A stretch of DNA of 50,331 nucleotides from Enterobacterales bacterium (GCA_015655145.1 JAATFO010000025.1:1-50331), one strand, 5' to 3'. Positions 9,587 through 18,538 are shown, counted from the stretch's first letter. Numbers and translations are program-made. The notes: generated by a model not told the origin, from the sequence alone.

Positions 9587-10570
9587 TCAATCCTTATACT
9601 GCGCGATCAGGGTATCCAGTTTTTGCGGATCACGTAATGTACCGAGCTCAACGGCGGTTTCGTAATTAGTCCGACCTTTACCGGTAATGGCCGCCACGGC
9701 ATTGTCGATAATCGAATGGGCTAAATCATCGAGCAGAATTGCGGCTGAGGCGCGGTAAGCTCCCCCTTGTTTGACGGCTTCAAGCCCTTCGACGGTGCCA
9801 TCCTGGCCAGCAATATAAGCATCTTCGGCTTTAATGCCGGCATTTTTAAACGCCCGTAACGCACCCAAAGCCGCATCGTCGTTGATGCCGATAAACACAC
9901 GTAAATCAGGATGTTGACGCAATGCGTCTTCGGCTATTTGCAATCCGCAGGCCTGGGTGGCGCAATCCTGTTGCGAAATTACCGGTAAACCTGCCGCTTT
10001 AAATTGCTGCAGCGGTTCTTCCCAGCGTCCGGCAAAGCCTTTTAACGGGGTAAGGGTGGTGACAGCGGCACTGATTTTCCCTTGCGGATAACGTTGTTTT
10101 ACCCATGCCAGCGCATCTTTTGCCACCAGGTCGCCACTTTGCACGTTGTCGAAACCAACGGAACCATCAGCGCCTTTACTGGCGCCAGCGTATGTCAGCC
10201 ATTTGATGCCTTTCTTTTGCGCCTGGATGCGCAGCCCGTCCAGGGCCGTGGCTTCCACCGGCAGGACGATAATGGCATCAACCCGTCGGGTCACCCAGCT
10301 TTCCAGGGTGGCGCGTTGTGATTCGAGATTGCTTTGATGAGTGTTATCCAGCAAGACATGCACGCAACCGTTTTCTTTGCCCGCCTCTGTTACTTTCTTT
10401 TTAAGCGCAATAGCAAATTGTGACTCGCCTACCGGATGACTGAAACCGATGGTCCAGGTTTTTTCACAACTCCCCGCGTTTGCCGCCAGGGCTGCCGGAC
10501 TGAGTGCGATGCCCAGTGCCGCCACACTGACGGAAAACAGGATTCCCCGATGTTGAAAAAAAGATGTCAT
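9587..10570 (-). CDS. Periplasmic substrate-binding protein, RbsB-like
   Basis: This is the first gene of the operon; it encodes the periplasmic receptor that delivers ligand to the ABC importer. Residues 1-29 are a Sec signal peptide ending in AALA before ANAGSC. The rest has the two-lobed periplasmic-binding-protein-4 pattern: repeated DAIIVLPVEA (about residue 98 on), VFIGINDDAALGALRAF and AGQDGTVEGLEAVKQGG, as in ribose, AI-2 and related binders. A GGAG stands eight bases before the ATG. Two cysteines (CATQAC, near residue 200) could form a disulphide. The family binds sugars and other small polar molecules. The neighbouring amidase-like gene suggests an amide or N-substituted ligand, but that is inference. 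Confidence 0.92.
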   Translation of the reverse strand: MTSFFQHRGILFSVSVAALGIALSPAALAANAGSCEKTWTIGFSHPVGESQFAIALKKKVTEAGKENGCVHVLLDNTHQSNLESQRATLESWVTRRVDAIIVLPVEATALDGLRIQAQKKGIKWLTYAGASKGADGSVGFDNVQSGDLVAKDALAWVKQRYPQGKISAAVTTLTPLKGFAGRWEEPLQQFKAAGLPVISQQDCATQACGLQIAEDALRQHPDLRVFIGINDDAALGALRAFKNAGIKAEDAYIAGQDGTVEGLEAVKQGGAYRASAAILLDDLAHSIIDNAVAAITGKGRTNYETAVELGTLRDPQKLDTLIAQYKD

Positions 10571-10656
10571 AGCGATGCTCCAGAAAAGTGTGATTTGTTA
10601 TAAGCCTGAATCGGCCACTGGCTGTTCAGGTTACATTCAAACTAGACTAGAGCGTG

Positions 10657-10674
10657 TAGCATGTAAATAGCATG
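10657..10674. promoter_or_regulatory. Two TAGCATG direct repeats, candidate operator
   Basis: TAGCATG occurs twice with an 11 bp period, 87-104 bp upstream of the first start codon of the importer operon. Same-face half sites are a common operator layout, so this could bind the double MarR protein or another regulator. The repeat is seen directly; its function is inference. Confidence 0.3.
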
Positions 10675-11084
10675 AAAAATACACATAAATACGTTGTTTT
10701 ATTTATGTTGTCAGAATTTTAAATAACAAATTTCATTTTTATCATGTTAAAAATCTACTATCTATTATATTTAGTTTTATTATTCTGTTTTGTGCTTTAT
10801 TTTTGTTTTTGTTATGTCTGTTGCACGCTTTTTATCATAAGAAAAAAGGCTGGACGCTATCCCGATGTCTGGCGTGATAAAAGGGGGGATTTTGACCCAT
10901 TAAGCGGCCTGTTTTTCCGATATCACCTTGTAAACAATGAGGTTAATCAGCGCAAAAGATGTCAGATACCGGCGCTGATGGTTGGGATTACGCTTCACCG
11001 GAAGATAAAAGTGTGATCATTGTCATATAAATTTCCTATATTTCGTTGACCCGATGTTTTTGCAGCGGCGGAGGATCTGTTTTG

Positions 11085-11104
11085 TACCTCAGGAGGTATT
11101 TTTT
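11085..11104 (+). terminator. Short hairpin with T-run
   Basis: TACCTC and GAGGTA form a compact inverted repeat followed directly by six T residues. This resembles a weak rho-independent terminator for rightward transcription, but no gene on the plus strand is recognised just upstream. Confidence 0.3.
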
Positions 11105-11280
11105 ATTTCACCGTGACTTATGTAGCGAATTGGCTGATTCCACTACAGGCGGAAGGCATTTATTGCAGGCGATCGAGGATTGAGGAAAAGCGCCCGGGTC
11201 GCGGCGCCAAAGTCAACACGACGAAGTGCTTCCGCTCGAAAGCAATTCCCCAAACACATAATCCAGACTCTCAGCGGGCT

Positions 11281-11709
11281 TCATCGAACCATGGCGTTGT
11301 GAAAGCGTTCCATCATGGCAAGCGCTTCGTCGAGCATATTGGGCGCTACGGCCGCTTCAAGCTCTGTCTCGATACGCATCACAGCGGTATTGGCGGCTCC
11401 GGCCCTGGTTTGGCCCTCCGCCGTCAGCCGCGCCAGTTGCCGGCGGCCGTGGTGGCTGTCCTGGCGGCGCTCGACGAGCCCCTGGGCTTCCAGCCGGGAC
11501 AGCACGCTTTGCATCGATTGCGGCGTGATGAAAGCGCGCTCCGCCAGATCGGCATTGGTTTGGTCGGACCTGACATTCAACTCCGCCAGCACCGCATATT
11601 GCGCAGGACTCAGATCCAGCGGGGTGAGCGCTTCTTCCATGCGCCGGTGCAGCGCGTGTTGCGCCAGTTTGAGCCGGTAGCCCAGCAGTGGAGCCATGTC
11701 TTGTGACAT
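11281..11709 (-). CDS. MarR-family transcription regulator
   Basis: This is a 142-residue single-domain MarR protein of standard length. The winged helix-turn-helix includes NADLAERAFITPQSMQSVLSR (split about residues 53-73) and the wing DSHHGRRQLARLTAEG. It is divergent from the VOC-EVE pair, with only 75 bp between the start codons. That gap contains two tandem operator-like repeats, one starting 5 bp upstream of this ATG, so it most likely represses itself and the divergent genes. The ribosome-binding site is poor. MarR proteins of this layout usually respond to phenolic or electrophilic compounds or oxidants; the specific inducer is unknown. Confidence 0.92.
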   Translation of the reverse strand: MSQDMAPLLGYRLKLAQHALHRRMEEALTPLDLSPAQYAVLAELNVRSDQTNADLAERAFITPQSMQSVLSRLEAQGLVERRQDSHHGRRQLARLTAEGQTRAGAANTAVMRIETELEAAVAPNMLDEALAMMERFHNAMVR

Positions 11710-11713
11710 TGAA

Positions 11714-11755
11714 ATATCAGGAGCCTTATATTAAGATATCAGTCCCCTTATATTA
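11714..11755. promoter_or_regulatory. Two tandem MarR-type operator repeats
   Basis: Two 20 bp elements at 11714-11733 and 11736-11755 agree at 17 of 20 positions and lie 22 bp apart, about two helical turns. The first lies in an imperfect palindrome of form AATATnAGGnnCCTnATATT (11713-11732), the size and symmetry bound by MarR dimers. They fill most of the 75 bp between the divergent start codons, where a bound regulator would block transcription both ways. Sequence and symmetry are seen directly; binding is inference. Confidence 0.6.
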
Positions 11756-11784
11756 CTGCAATCATCCATAAAGGAAAATATCTT

Positions 11785-12147
11785 ATGTCCAGACTGACAG
11801 GCCCCGATTTCATTGGCATTCAGGCGCAAGATCTGGCGGAGGCTCGCCACTTCTATGGCGACAGGCTTGGCCTTAGCGTCTTGCAGGAAACACCTGAGTC
11901 TGTGGTTTTCGACAGTAAACCGATTCCGTTTGCCGTCAGAAAACCGCGGGTCGACCTTGATGCCGCCCAGGGCAAGCTGGGCTGGTGCGTGGCCTTGTGG
12001 TTTGCCTGCGATGACGCACAGACATTGCACGATCGCCTGGTGACCGAAGGGCTGCCGAGCATTTTCCCGCCTAAAGATGGGCCGTTTGGACGCTACTTCG
12101 CCTTCTGTGATCCATTTGGCTACACGATCACGGTCCATACGGCATGA
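11785..12147 (+). CDS. VOC (glyoxalase/bleomycin-resistance) family protein
   Basis: This 120-residue protein belongs to the vicinal-oxygen-chelate superfamily, metal-dependent enzymes or binding proteins such as glyoxalase I and fosfomycin- or bleomycin-resistance proteins. Visible features are the opening FIGIQAQDLAEARHFYGDRL, the family's first beta-alpha unit, and the ending YFAFCDPFGYTITVH, whose DPFG turn is typical of VOC C-terminal modules. Metal ligands cannot be assigned with certainty. AAGGA stands nine bases before the ATG. Its stop overlaps the start of the EVE gene (ATGA), so the two are translationally coupled, and the divergent MarR gene is the likely regulator. A detoxification role is suggested by context only. 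Confidence 0.88.
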   Translation: MSRLTGPDFIGIQAQDLAEARHFYGDRLGLSVLQETPESVVFDSKPIPFAVRKPRVDLDAAQGKLGWCVALWFACDDAQTLHDRLVTEGLPSIFPPKDGPFGRYFAFCDPFGYTITVHTA

Positions 12148-12599
12148 CAGAGGCTCGCTACTGGCTGGGCGTTGCCAGTCGAGATCACGTCAACATGGCG
12201 CAGGATGGTGGCTTCTGCCAGTTTTGCCATAGCAAGGTGTCGCCGGTTCGACGTCTGGCCGAAGGCGATGGGGTGGTGTATTACTCTGCGCGCGAGGCGA
12301 TGGGCTCAGGTGCGGCGATCCGTTCTTTCACTGCCATCGGGCGGATTCGACCAGGAGAGATATACCAGGCGACGCAGTCGGCATGCTTCCAGGCATGGCG
12401 CAGGGATGTTGATTACTGGCCGGCTGAGGATGCGCCAATAGCGCCATTGCTGGGAGCGCTATCGTTCTCGGCGGATAACGCCAATTGGGGCTGGCGTATG
12501 CGGCAGGAATTCTTCGAGATTAGTCGGGCGGACGTTGAGCTGATCGCACAGGCCATGAAGGGAGAAGAAGAAAAGTATGAGCACGGGCATCCACTCTGA
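12144..12599 (+). CDS. EVE-domain protein
   Basis: The 151-residue protein is essentially one EVE domain, a PUA-like fold that in other proteins reads modified bases in DNA or RNA. It opens with YWLGVASRDHVNMAQDGGF and contains LAEGDGVVYYSARE and FTAIGRIRPGEIYQA, the usual EVE strands, ending with FEISRADVELIAQAM. The start overlaps the VOC stop by 4 nt. Single-domain EVE proteins of this size (the PH1033-like group) are common but largely uncharacterised. The link to a VOC enzyme and a MarR regulator suggests a stress or detoxification setting rather than phage defence, but that is inference. Confidence 0.85.
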   Translation: MTEARYWLGVASRDHVNMAQDGGFCQFCHSKVSPVRRLAEGDGVVYYSAREAMGSGAAIRSFTAIGRIRPGEIYQATQSACFQAWRRDVDYWPAEDAPIAPLLGALSFSADNANWGWRMRQEFFEISRADVELIAQAMKGEEEKYEHGHPL

Positions 12600-12796
12600 G
12601 CGCTAACCGGTGTTGCCCGTTCTACGTCGTCATGCTTCCTGCAGGCAGCCCGAAACAGATTTAATGCATTGCGTTGTATACGTTTTTATACTTTTTGTGC
12701 TTTACGCAAAGGTTTGACTTCGGCCATTTTTCAGTGTTTTCCTCCCACTTTCTATTGAGTAGCGTCACTATATCCGGCATTGTTGTTGCCGTTATC

Positions 12797-12825
12797 TTTC
12801 CCGTTGTCGTTGTGGCAACGGGAAA
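12797..12825 (+). other. Perfect 10-bp stem-loop in the aas leader
   Basis: TTTCCCGTTG (12797-12806) and CAACGGGAAA (12816-12825) pair perfectly around a 9-nt loop, 38 nt before the aas start codon. There is no T-run, so it is not a classic terminator. It could stabilise the 5' leader, act as a processing site or bind a protein. The 264 bp leader between the EVE gene and aas otherwise shows no gene. Confidence 0.5.
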
Positions 12826-12863
12826 TCTATCGGCTATATCGGCAATCTTGCTAAGGAACTGGC

Positions 12864-15020
12864 ATGCTTTTCTCTGTTTTTCGTTTTTTGTTTCGTTTGC
12901 TCTGGCGGGTGACGCTACACGGCGATCTTTCCGTGCTACATAAAAATAATGTATTGATTACGCCCAACCATATGTCATTTATTGATGGCATTTTGCTGGC
13001 GCTCTTTTTGCCGGTCAGACCGGTGTTCGCTGTTTATTCCTCCATCAGCGAAAAATGGTTTATGCGTTGGCTAAAACCGTTGATTGATTTTGTACCGCTC
13101 GATCCCACCAAACCGATGTCAATCAAACAACTGGTGCGCCTGATTGGCGCTGGACGACCGGTGGTGATTTTTCCTGAAGGACGCATAACCATGACCGGAT
13201 CGCTGATGAAGATCTACAGCGGCGCGGGGTTTGTGGCGGCGAAATCGCAGGCAACCGTGGTCCCGGTGCGGATTGAGGGGGCGGAATATACCCCGTTTGG
13301 TCGTCTTGGCGGAGTATGCAAACGTCGCTGGTTTCCGCGCATCACTCTGACAGTATTACCCGCTACCACCATTCCGGTGCCTGATGCGCCGCGCGCGCGC
13401 GATCGTCGTTTGCTGGCGGGTGAGCATTTGCACCATATTATGATGGAAGCGCGCATGGCGGTACGCCCGCGTGAGACACTCTATGAGGCATTTCTCAGTG
13501 CGCGCACCCGCTATGGCTATTTTAAGACCTGTATTGAAGATGTTTATTTTCAACCAGACAGCTATACCGGGCTATTGAAGAAAGCGCTGGGGGTGGGGCG
13601 TATCCTTGAACGCTATACCCGGCCGGGCGAATATGTCGGCCTGCTGCTGCCGAATACCACGGTGACTGCCGCCGCAATTCTTGGGGCATCAATGCGTGGA
13701 CGTGTGCCGGCGATGCTCAATTACACCGCTGGCATCAATGGATTGACCAGTGCGTTGCGCGCAGCGGAAATCAACACTGTATTCACCTCGCGACAGTTTC
13801 TGGATAAAGGTAAGCTCGGGCATTTACCTGCCGCTATCAGCCAGGTTCGATGGGTCTATCTTGAAGATTTGAAGGAGACGGTGACCGCACGCGATAAACT
13901 GTGGATCTTCACCCACTTGCTGTTCCCACGCCGGGCGATGCAACCCCAGCAACCAGAGGATGCGGCGATGGTGCTGTTTACTTCCGGTTCCGAAGGTAAT
14001 CCGAAAGGCGTGGTGCATTCGCATAAGAGCTTGCTGGCGAATGTCGAACAGATTCGCACGGTGGCTGATTTCACGCCACGCGATTGTTTTATGTCAGCAC
14101 TGCCGCTGTTTCATGCCTTTGGTTTGACGGTGGGATTATTGACGCCTTTACTGACCGGTGCTGAGGTGTTTCTCTATCCCAGCCCGTTACACTATCGGAT
14201 TGTGCCGGAACTGGTGTATGACCGTAACTGCACCGTGTTGTTTGGCACCTCAACATTCCTGAGTAACTATGCCCGCTTTGCCAGTCCTTATGATTTTGCT
14301 CGCCTGCGCTATGTGGTGGCCGGTGCGGAAAAATTGCAGGAAGGGACTCGCCAGCTATGGCAAGAGCGTTTTGGTATTCGTCTCCTGGAAGGGTATGGCG
14401 TAACGGAATGCGCGCCGGTGGTGGCGATTAACGTGCCGATGGCGACGAGGAAACAGACTGTCGGACGTATTTTACCCGGTATGGATTCACGCTTGATTGC
14501 GGTGCCGGGGATTGCGCAAGGCGGCCGCTTACAATTGCGTGGCCCCAATATTATGAAAGGTTATCTGCGCGTTGAACGTCCGGGATTTCTGGAAACGCCA
14601 TCAGCCGACAATGGTGCGGGCGAATGGGATGACGGCTGGTATGATACTGGTGATATTGTCAGCTTTGATGAGGGCGGTTTCTGCCAGATTCTGGGGCGGG
14701 TGAAACGTTTTGCCAAAATTGCCGGCGAGATGGTCTCACTGGAAAATGTTGAGCAAATCGCCTTGCGTGCTTCTCCTGATAAACAGCATGCCGCAGTGGT
14801 TAAGCCCGATGGAAACCGTGGTGAAGCCCTGGTATTGTTTACCACTGACAGCGTCTTGTCACGGGAGGCATTGCAACGGGCGGCGCGCGAGCTGGGCTGC
14901 ACCGAACTGGCCGTACCACGGGACATTCGTCCACTGGCGCAACTGCCACTACTGGGCAGCGGTAAAGCAGATTTCGTTACCCTGAAGAAAATGGTGGAAG
15001 ATGAGGCAGCGCAAGTATGA
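12864..15020 (+). CDS. aas: Bifunctional acyl-ACP synthetase / 2-acylglycerophosphoethanolamine acyltransferase
   Basis: Aas re-acylates lysophosphatidylethanolamine at the inner membrane, using fatty acid, ATP and acyl carrier protein. The 718 residues match the E. coli enzyme (719). The acyltransferase domain (1 to about 190) has the HX4D motif in NHMSFID with His36 and Asp41. The AMP-binding synthetase domain (about 230-715) has the phosphate loop [11 protein letters not shown] (about residue 373), [11 protein letters not shown] and the YDTGDI motif. Its stop overlaps the start of lplT (ATGA), giving the usual two-gene operon in which the transporter supplies lysophospholipid to the enzyme. 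The gene is intact. Confidence 0.97.
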   Translation: MLFSVFRFLFRLLWRVTLHGDLSVLHKNNVLITPNHMSFIDGILLALFLPVRPVFAVYSSISEKWFMRWLKPLIDFVPLDPTKPMSIKQLVRLIGAGRPVVIFPEGRITMTGSLMKIYSGAGFVAAKSQATVVPVRIEGAEYTPFGRLGGVCKRRWFPRITLTVLPATTIPVPDAPRARDRRLLAGEHLHHIMMEARMAVRPRETLYEAFLSARTRYGYFKTCIEDVYFQPDSYTGLLKKALGVGRILERYTRPGEYVGLLLPNTTVTAAAILGASMRGRVPAMLNYTAGINGLTSALRAAEINTVFTSRQFLDKGKLGHLPAAISQVRWVYLEDLKETVTARDKLWIFTHLLFPRRAMQPQQPEDAAMVLFTSGSEGNPKGVVHSHKSLLANVEQIRTVADFTPRDCFMSALPLFHAFGLTVGLLTPLLTGAEVFLYPSPLHYRIVPELVYDRNCTVLFGTSTFLSNYARFASPYDFARLRYVVAGAEKLQEGTRQLWQERFGIRLLEGYGVTECAPVVAINVPMATRKQTVGRILPGMDSRLIAVPGIAQGGRLQLRGPNIMKGYLRVERPGFLETPSADNGAGEWDDGWYDTGDIVSFDEGGFCQILGRVKRFAKIAGEMVSLENVEQIALRASPDKQHAAVVKPDGNRGEALVLFTTDSVLSREALQRAARELGCTELAVPRDIRPLAQLPLLGSGKADFVTLKKMVEDEAAQV

Positions 15021-16225
15021 GTAACCCGGTATTGAATGGGGCGCCGCTGTTATCGCGTGGCATGTTAATGGTCATTATCGCCCAATTTTTTTCGGCATTT
15101 GGCGATAATGCGCTGTTATTCGTCACGCTGGCGGTGCTGAAAAATCAGCACTATCCCGACTGGAGTCAGCCGGTATTGCAGATGGTGTTTGTCACGACCT
15201 ATATCATTCTCGCCCCTTTTGTCGGCCAGTTAGCTGATAGCCTGGCGAAAGGACGTGTAATGATGCTGGCCAACAGCATGAAACTACTGGGTGCACTCAT
15301 TATTTGCTTCGGCCTGGATCCGTTCCTCGGTTACAGCCTTGTGGGTATTGGCGCCGCAGCGTATTCGCCGGCAAAGTACGGTATCCTTGGCGAGATAACC
15401 ACCGGCGACAAGCTGGTCAAAGCCAATGGATTGATGGAAGCCTCCACCATTGCCGCCATTCTGTTGGGATCAGTTGCTGGCGGGGTACTCGCCGACTGGA
15501 AGATCCTGGCGGCGCTGATGGTGTGTGTGCTGGCGTATGCATTGGCGGTGGCGGCGAATCTGCTAATCCCGACCCTGAGCGCTGTCCGTCCGGAACAAAG
15601 CTGGCATCCTCTGCACATGTTGCAACGCTTTTCTCAGGCATGCCGCGTGTTATGGCATGACGGGGAAACGCGCCTTTCTCTGGTGGGCACCAGCCTGTTT
15701 TGGGGCGCGGGGGTAACGTTACGTTTTCTGTTGGTGCTGTGGGTGCCGGTGGCTTTAGGTATTACTGATAATAAAACGCCGACATTGCTGAATGCGATGG
15801 TGGCGGTCGGTATTGTTTTCGGTGCGGCGGCGGCGGCGAAACTGGTGACGTTGAACAGTGTCAGGCGATGTTTACCTGCGGGGATGCTGATTGGTGTCGT
15901 GGTGATTATTTTCGCATTGCAACAGCAATTAATGAATGCCTATCTGTTACTGGTGCTGATCGGCCTGCTTGGCGGGTTCTTTGTGGTGCCGCTGAATGCA
16001 TTGCTGCAAGAACGGGGAAAACGCACAGTGGGTGCCGGCAATGCGATTGCGGTACAGAATCTTGGCGAAAACAGCGCGATGCTCATGATGCTTGGGCTGT
16101 TTTCACTGGCGATAAAATGGGGAGCCCCGGTTGTGGCGGCCGGCGTTGGGTTTGGTGCGATATTTGCGCTGGTTATCGCTATTTTGTGGGCATATCAGCA
16201 ACGGCGAAAACCAACCGTTGACTGA
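15017..16225 (+). CDS. lplT: Lysophospholipid transporter LplT
   Basis: This major-facilitator-type inner-membrane flippase moves lysophospholipids from the outer to the inner leaflet for re-acylation by Aas. The 402 residues (E. coli 397) contain about twelve hydrophobic segments. The opening [20 protein letters not shown], the loop [13 protein letters not shown] and the late [17 protein letters not shown] are typical of LplT. It overlaps aas by 4 nt, so they are co-expressed. A GC-rich inverted repeat follows the stop. Confidence 0.96.
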   Translation: MSNPVLNGAPLLSRGMLMVIIAQFFSAFGDNALLFVTLAVLKNQHYPDWSQPVLQMVFVTTYIILAPFVGQLADSLAKGRVMMLANSMKLLGALIICFGLDPFLGYSLVGIGAAAYSPAKYGILGEITTGDKLVKANGLMEASTIAAILLGSVAGGVLADWKILAALMVCVLAYALAVAANLLIPTLSAVRPEQSWHPLHMLQRFSQACRVLWHDGETRLSLVGTSLFWGAGVTLRFLLVLWVPVALGITDNKTPTLLNAMVAVGIVFGAAAAAKLVTLNSVRRCLPAGMLIGVVVIIFALQQQLMNAYLLLVLIGLLGGFFVVPLNALLQERGKRTVGAGNAIAVQNLGENSAMLMMLGLFSLAIKWGAPVVAAGVGFGAIFALVIAILWAYQQRRKPTVD

Positions 16226-16229
16226 TATC

Positions 16230-16262
16230 ATGAGCCTGGAGGTCGTCTGGCCCCGGGCTCAT
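16230..16262. terminator. Inverted repeat between convergent lplT and tas
   Basis: ATGAGCCTGG (16230-16239) pairs with CCGGGCTCAT (16253-16262), with one G-T pair and a 13-nt loop, in the 63 bp gap between convergent lplT and tas. The placement suggests a bidirectional terminator, although there is no clear T-run on either side. Confidence 0.45.
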
Positions 16263-16288
16263 GCTCACCAGTGTGCTAACATCAACGA

Positions 16289-17329
16289 TCATGGCGCCGG
16301 GTAGGTATAGCGGCGGTGGATCGCCTCCATCTCTTCCAGTATTTCGGCGTTCAGAGTCAGGTTGAAGCTGTCTATATTGATTTGCAACTGCGCCAGCGTG
16401 GTGGCTCCCAACAGCGTGCTGGCAACGAAAGGTTGCTGGCGAACGAAGGCCAGCGCCATTTGCGACGGGTCGAGATGGTGTTTTTTCGCCAGGGCGAAAT
16501 AAGCAGCAATGGCCTGTTGCGACTGTTCCCCACTGTAGCGCGTAAAGCGGCTGTACAGCGTGTTGCGTGCGCCAGCCGGTTTGGCCCCATTCAGATATTT
16601 CCCACTCAACGTGCCGAAGGCGAGGCTGGAATAGGCCAACAACTCAATGCCTTCATGCTGGCTGATTTCCGCCAGACCCACCTCGAAACTGCGGTTCAAC
16701 AAACTATAGGGATTCTGGATAGTCACAATGCGTGGCAGTTCGTGTTTTTCTGCCAGTTGCAGATAACGCATCACACCCCATGGCGTTTCATTGGAAACGC
16801 CGATATAACGGATTTTGCCGGCGCGTACTTGTTCGTTCAGCGCTTCCAGCGTTTCCAGTAACGTTACCGGGACGCTGGTATCAGCGTACTGATAACCCAG
16901 TTTACCGAAGAAGTTTGTTTGCCGTTGCGGCCAGTGCAATTGGTAAAGGTCGAGATAATCGGTATTCAGACGTTTCAGGCTGGCTTCCAGCGCTTCACGG
17001 ATATTTTTACGATCCAGTGCCTGATGGGGGCGAATTGACGCATCGTTACCTCGTGCCGGGCCTGCTATTTTCGAAGCGAGGATAATTTTTTCCCGGTTGC
17101 CGCGCGATTTCAGCCAACTGCCAATGTAGCGTTCTGTTAGCCCCTGGGTTTCCGGGTTAGGAGGAACCGGGTACATTTCGGCGGTATCAATCAGGTTGAT
17201 GCCAGCACGGACGGCCAAATCCAGTTGAGCATGCGCATCGGCTTCGCTATTTTGCTCACCAAATGTCATGGTGCCCAGCCCCAACTGGCTAACTTCCAGT
17301 GTGCTATGGGGGATACGGTGATATTGCAT
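16289..17329 (-). CDS. tas: Aldo-keto reductase Tas
   Basis: This NADPH-dependent aldo-keto reductase has 346 residues, the same length as E. coli Tas. The first strand reads LGLGTMTFGEQNSEADAHAQ. The catalytic Asp and Tyr are in NLIDTAEMYPVP (about residues 45-56), followed by the family Lys (LASKIAG) and His (YQLHWPQ). The C-terminal coenzyme region includes STLLGATTLAQLQIN. E. coli tas complements tyrosine auxotrophy in starved tyrA strains, but its physiological substrate is unknown. It is followed in the same direction by no other gene and faces lplT. Confidence 0.95.
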   Translation of the reverse strand: MQYHRIPHSTLEVSQLGLGTMTFGEQNSEADAHAQLDLAVRAGINLIDTAEMYPVPPNPETQGLTERYIGSWLKSRGNREKIILASKIAGPARGNDASIRPHQALDRKNIREALEASLKRLNTDYLDLYQLHWPQRQTNFFGKLGYQYADTSVPVTLLETLEALNEQVRAGKIRYIGVSNETPWGVMRYLQLAEKHELPRIVTIQNPYSLLNRSFEVGLAEISQHEGIELLAYSSLAFGTLSGKYLNGAKPAGARNTLYSRFTRYSGEQSQQAIAAYFALAKKHHLDPSQMALAFVRQQPFVASTLLGATTLAQLQINIDSFNLTLNAEILEEMEAIHRRYTYPAP

Positions 17330-17493
17330 TTGCCGGCTTCCTTTTTCTTTATGGAAAGGGTAAAGCGTGATGAGTTCCCTTTGCGACTATAACCGCCGCT
17401 GAGAAATGGGGAAAGAGGGGAATGATCATGAAGTGCGGTTAGAGTGCCCGTTGCGGTACAAAAGTCAACGCAGCAGGCGGAAATCAATGCTAA

Positions 17494-17709
17494 TCAGCGC
17501 TCAATAATAGAGGAAATCTCATCCCCGTTTATTTGTAACTCATGACCGTTCTGATCGGTGTATTTTACCAGGCCGGTTTCTTTATCGATCACCGGTTTGC
17601 CATCGGTCATAATCATATGCCCATCTTTTGTCGCCATGACATAATTACTGCTACACCCGCTTACCAGGAACACCAGCGCAATGGTGCTGGCACTTAATAT
17701 CCACTTCAT
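17494..17709 (-). CDS. ygdR: Small YgdI/YgdR-type lipoprotein
   Basis: This is a 71-residue lipoprotein. A hydrophobic signal ends in the lipobox VSGC with Cys19 as the lipid-carrying residue. The mature part, about 53 residues, is a small SH3-like YgdI/YgdR domain with [20 protein letters not shown] and [16 protein letters not shown]. The position between tas and the TerC gene is the same as ygdR in E. coli. The family's function is unknown; it is exported and lipid-anchored. The two Asp residues after Cys that favour inner-membrane retention are absent, so outer-membrane sorting is expected. Confidence 0.92.
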   Translation of the reverse strand: MKWILSASTIALVFLVSGCSSNYVMATKDGHMIMTDGKPVIDKETGLVKYTDQNGHELQINGDEISSIIER

Positions 17710-17791
17710 TCACCTCTTCTCCCTTAGTTACTGCCCAATAATCAGTGTAGTCATAAACTTTTTTCCAGCCGATGTTAATCACATTTTTCTG

Positions 17792-17821
17792 AAAAACAGT
17801 GGCGTGAGAGATACGCCACTG
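17792..17821 (-). terminator. Rho-independent terminator of ygdQ
   Basis: CAGTGGCG (17797-17804) and CGCCACTG (17814-17821) form a perfect 8-bp stem with a 9-nt loop. On the minus strand it is followed by five T residues (plus-strand A at 17792-17796). It sits just downstream of the ygdQ stop at 17828. Confidence 0.85.
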
Positions 17822-17827
17822 TATTTA

Positions 17828-18538
17828 TCACAGGGGATTTTTTTTATTGCGCACCAGATTGAGGCTCTCTACTGCCATGGAGAAGAACATAGCGAAATAG
17901 ATATAGCCTTTGGGCACATGAATATTGAAACTTTCGAGGATCAGGGTAAAGCCGACCAGAATCAGAAACGCCAGCGCCAACATTTTGACTGACGGGTGAC
18001 GCTCAACAAATTCACCAATGGCTTTGGCGGCAAACATCATCACGCCAACGGCAATGACGACCGCCGCCATCATAATAAACAGATGATCGGAAAGGCCAAC
18101 TGCCGTGATCACTGAATCGAGACTGAAAATGATGTCCAACAGCATGATTTGCAGGATGGCGCCGAAAAACGAATGAACGCGGGTTTTATGAACCTCCTCT
18201 CCTCCTTCAATTGTTTCATGGATTTCCATGCTGGATTTCCACAGCAGGAACAGGCCACCGAACAACAGAATCAGATCACGGGCGGAAAACGGATGATCCA
18301 TCAGTGAGAAGAGCGGATGGGTTAGTCTGACAACCCAGGCGATGCAGGCCAGTAAACCAAGACGCATTAACATTGCGCCCATTAACCCCAAGCGGCGCGC
18401 GCTATTTTGTTGTTTTTTAGGTAGTTTTGCAACCACCAGCGAAAGGAAAATGATATTGTCGATACCCAGGACAATTTCTAAAATAGTCAGTGTGCCAAGT
18501 GCTAACCAGGCATTGGGATCTGTAATCCAGTCAAACAT
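17828..18538 (-). CDS. ygdQ: TerC-family integral membrane protein YgdQ
   Basis: The 236-residue membrane protein belongs to the TerC/Alx family (E. coli YgdQ 237), members of which export Mn2+ or protect against metal or tellurite stress. About seven hydrophobic helices are present. The metal-site acidic motifs of the family are seen in LEIVLGIDNIIFLS (about residues 20-33) and in LLDIIFSLDSVITAVG (about 133-148). The loop between them carries His/Glu-rich MEIHETIEGGEE. It is transcribed alone, with a strong terminator after its stop. E. coli YgdQ itself is little characterised. Confidence 0.94.
   Translation of the reverse strand: MFDWITDPNAWLALGTLTILEIVLGIDNIIFLSLVVAKLPKKQQNSARRLGLMGAMLMRLGLLACIAWVVRLTHPLFSLMDHPFSARDLILLFGGLFLLWKSSMEIHETIEGGEEVHKTRVHSFFGAILQIMLLDIIFSLDSVITAVGLSDHLFIMMAAVVIAVGVMMFAAKAIGEFVERHPSVKMLALAFLILVGFTLILESFNIHVPKGYIYFAMFFSMAVESLNLVRNKKNPL

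Larger units (their letters stand above)
10571..11280. other. AT-rich gene-free stretch upstream of the importer operon
   Basis: No convincing gene was found here. Open frames exist but look like chance: one has a low-complexity hydrophobic start, another is the shadow of the MarR gene. The left half is very AT-rich and must hold the promoter of the leftward importer operon. The direct repeat TAGCATG at 10657-10663 and 10668-10674 (11 bp apart, one helical turn) is a possible operator. The right 170 bases turn GC-rich and carry no recognisable gene. Confidence 0.5.

Noticed and set aside
10744..11016. 90-residue plus-strand open frame with a hydrophobic start
   Set aside because: Low-complexity AT-rich translation (Leu/Phe/Tyr/Cys runs), no good ribosome-binding site and no family resemblance; it sits in the control region of the leftward operon.
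11113..11706. 197-residue plus-strand frame across the MarR gene
   Set aside because: It is the antisense shadow of the well-supported MarR gene at 11281-11709.
12600..12863. Possible OmrA/OmrB small RNA genes, which lie next to aas in E. coli
   Set aside because: I looked for their conserved 5' sequence and terminator and found neither.
12674..12943. 89-residue frame overlapping the aas start
   Set aside because: It runs over the perfect hairpin and into aas in another frame; the protein is hydrophobic without family resemblance.
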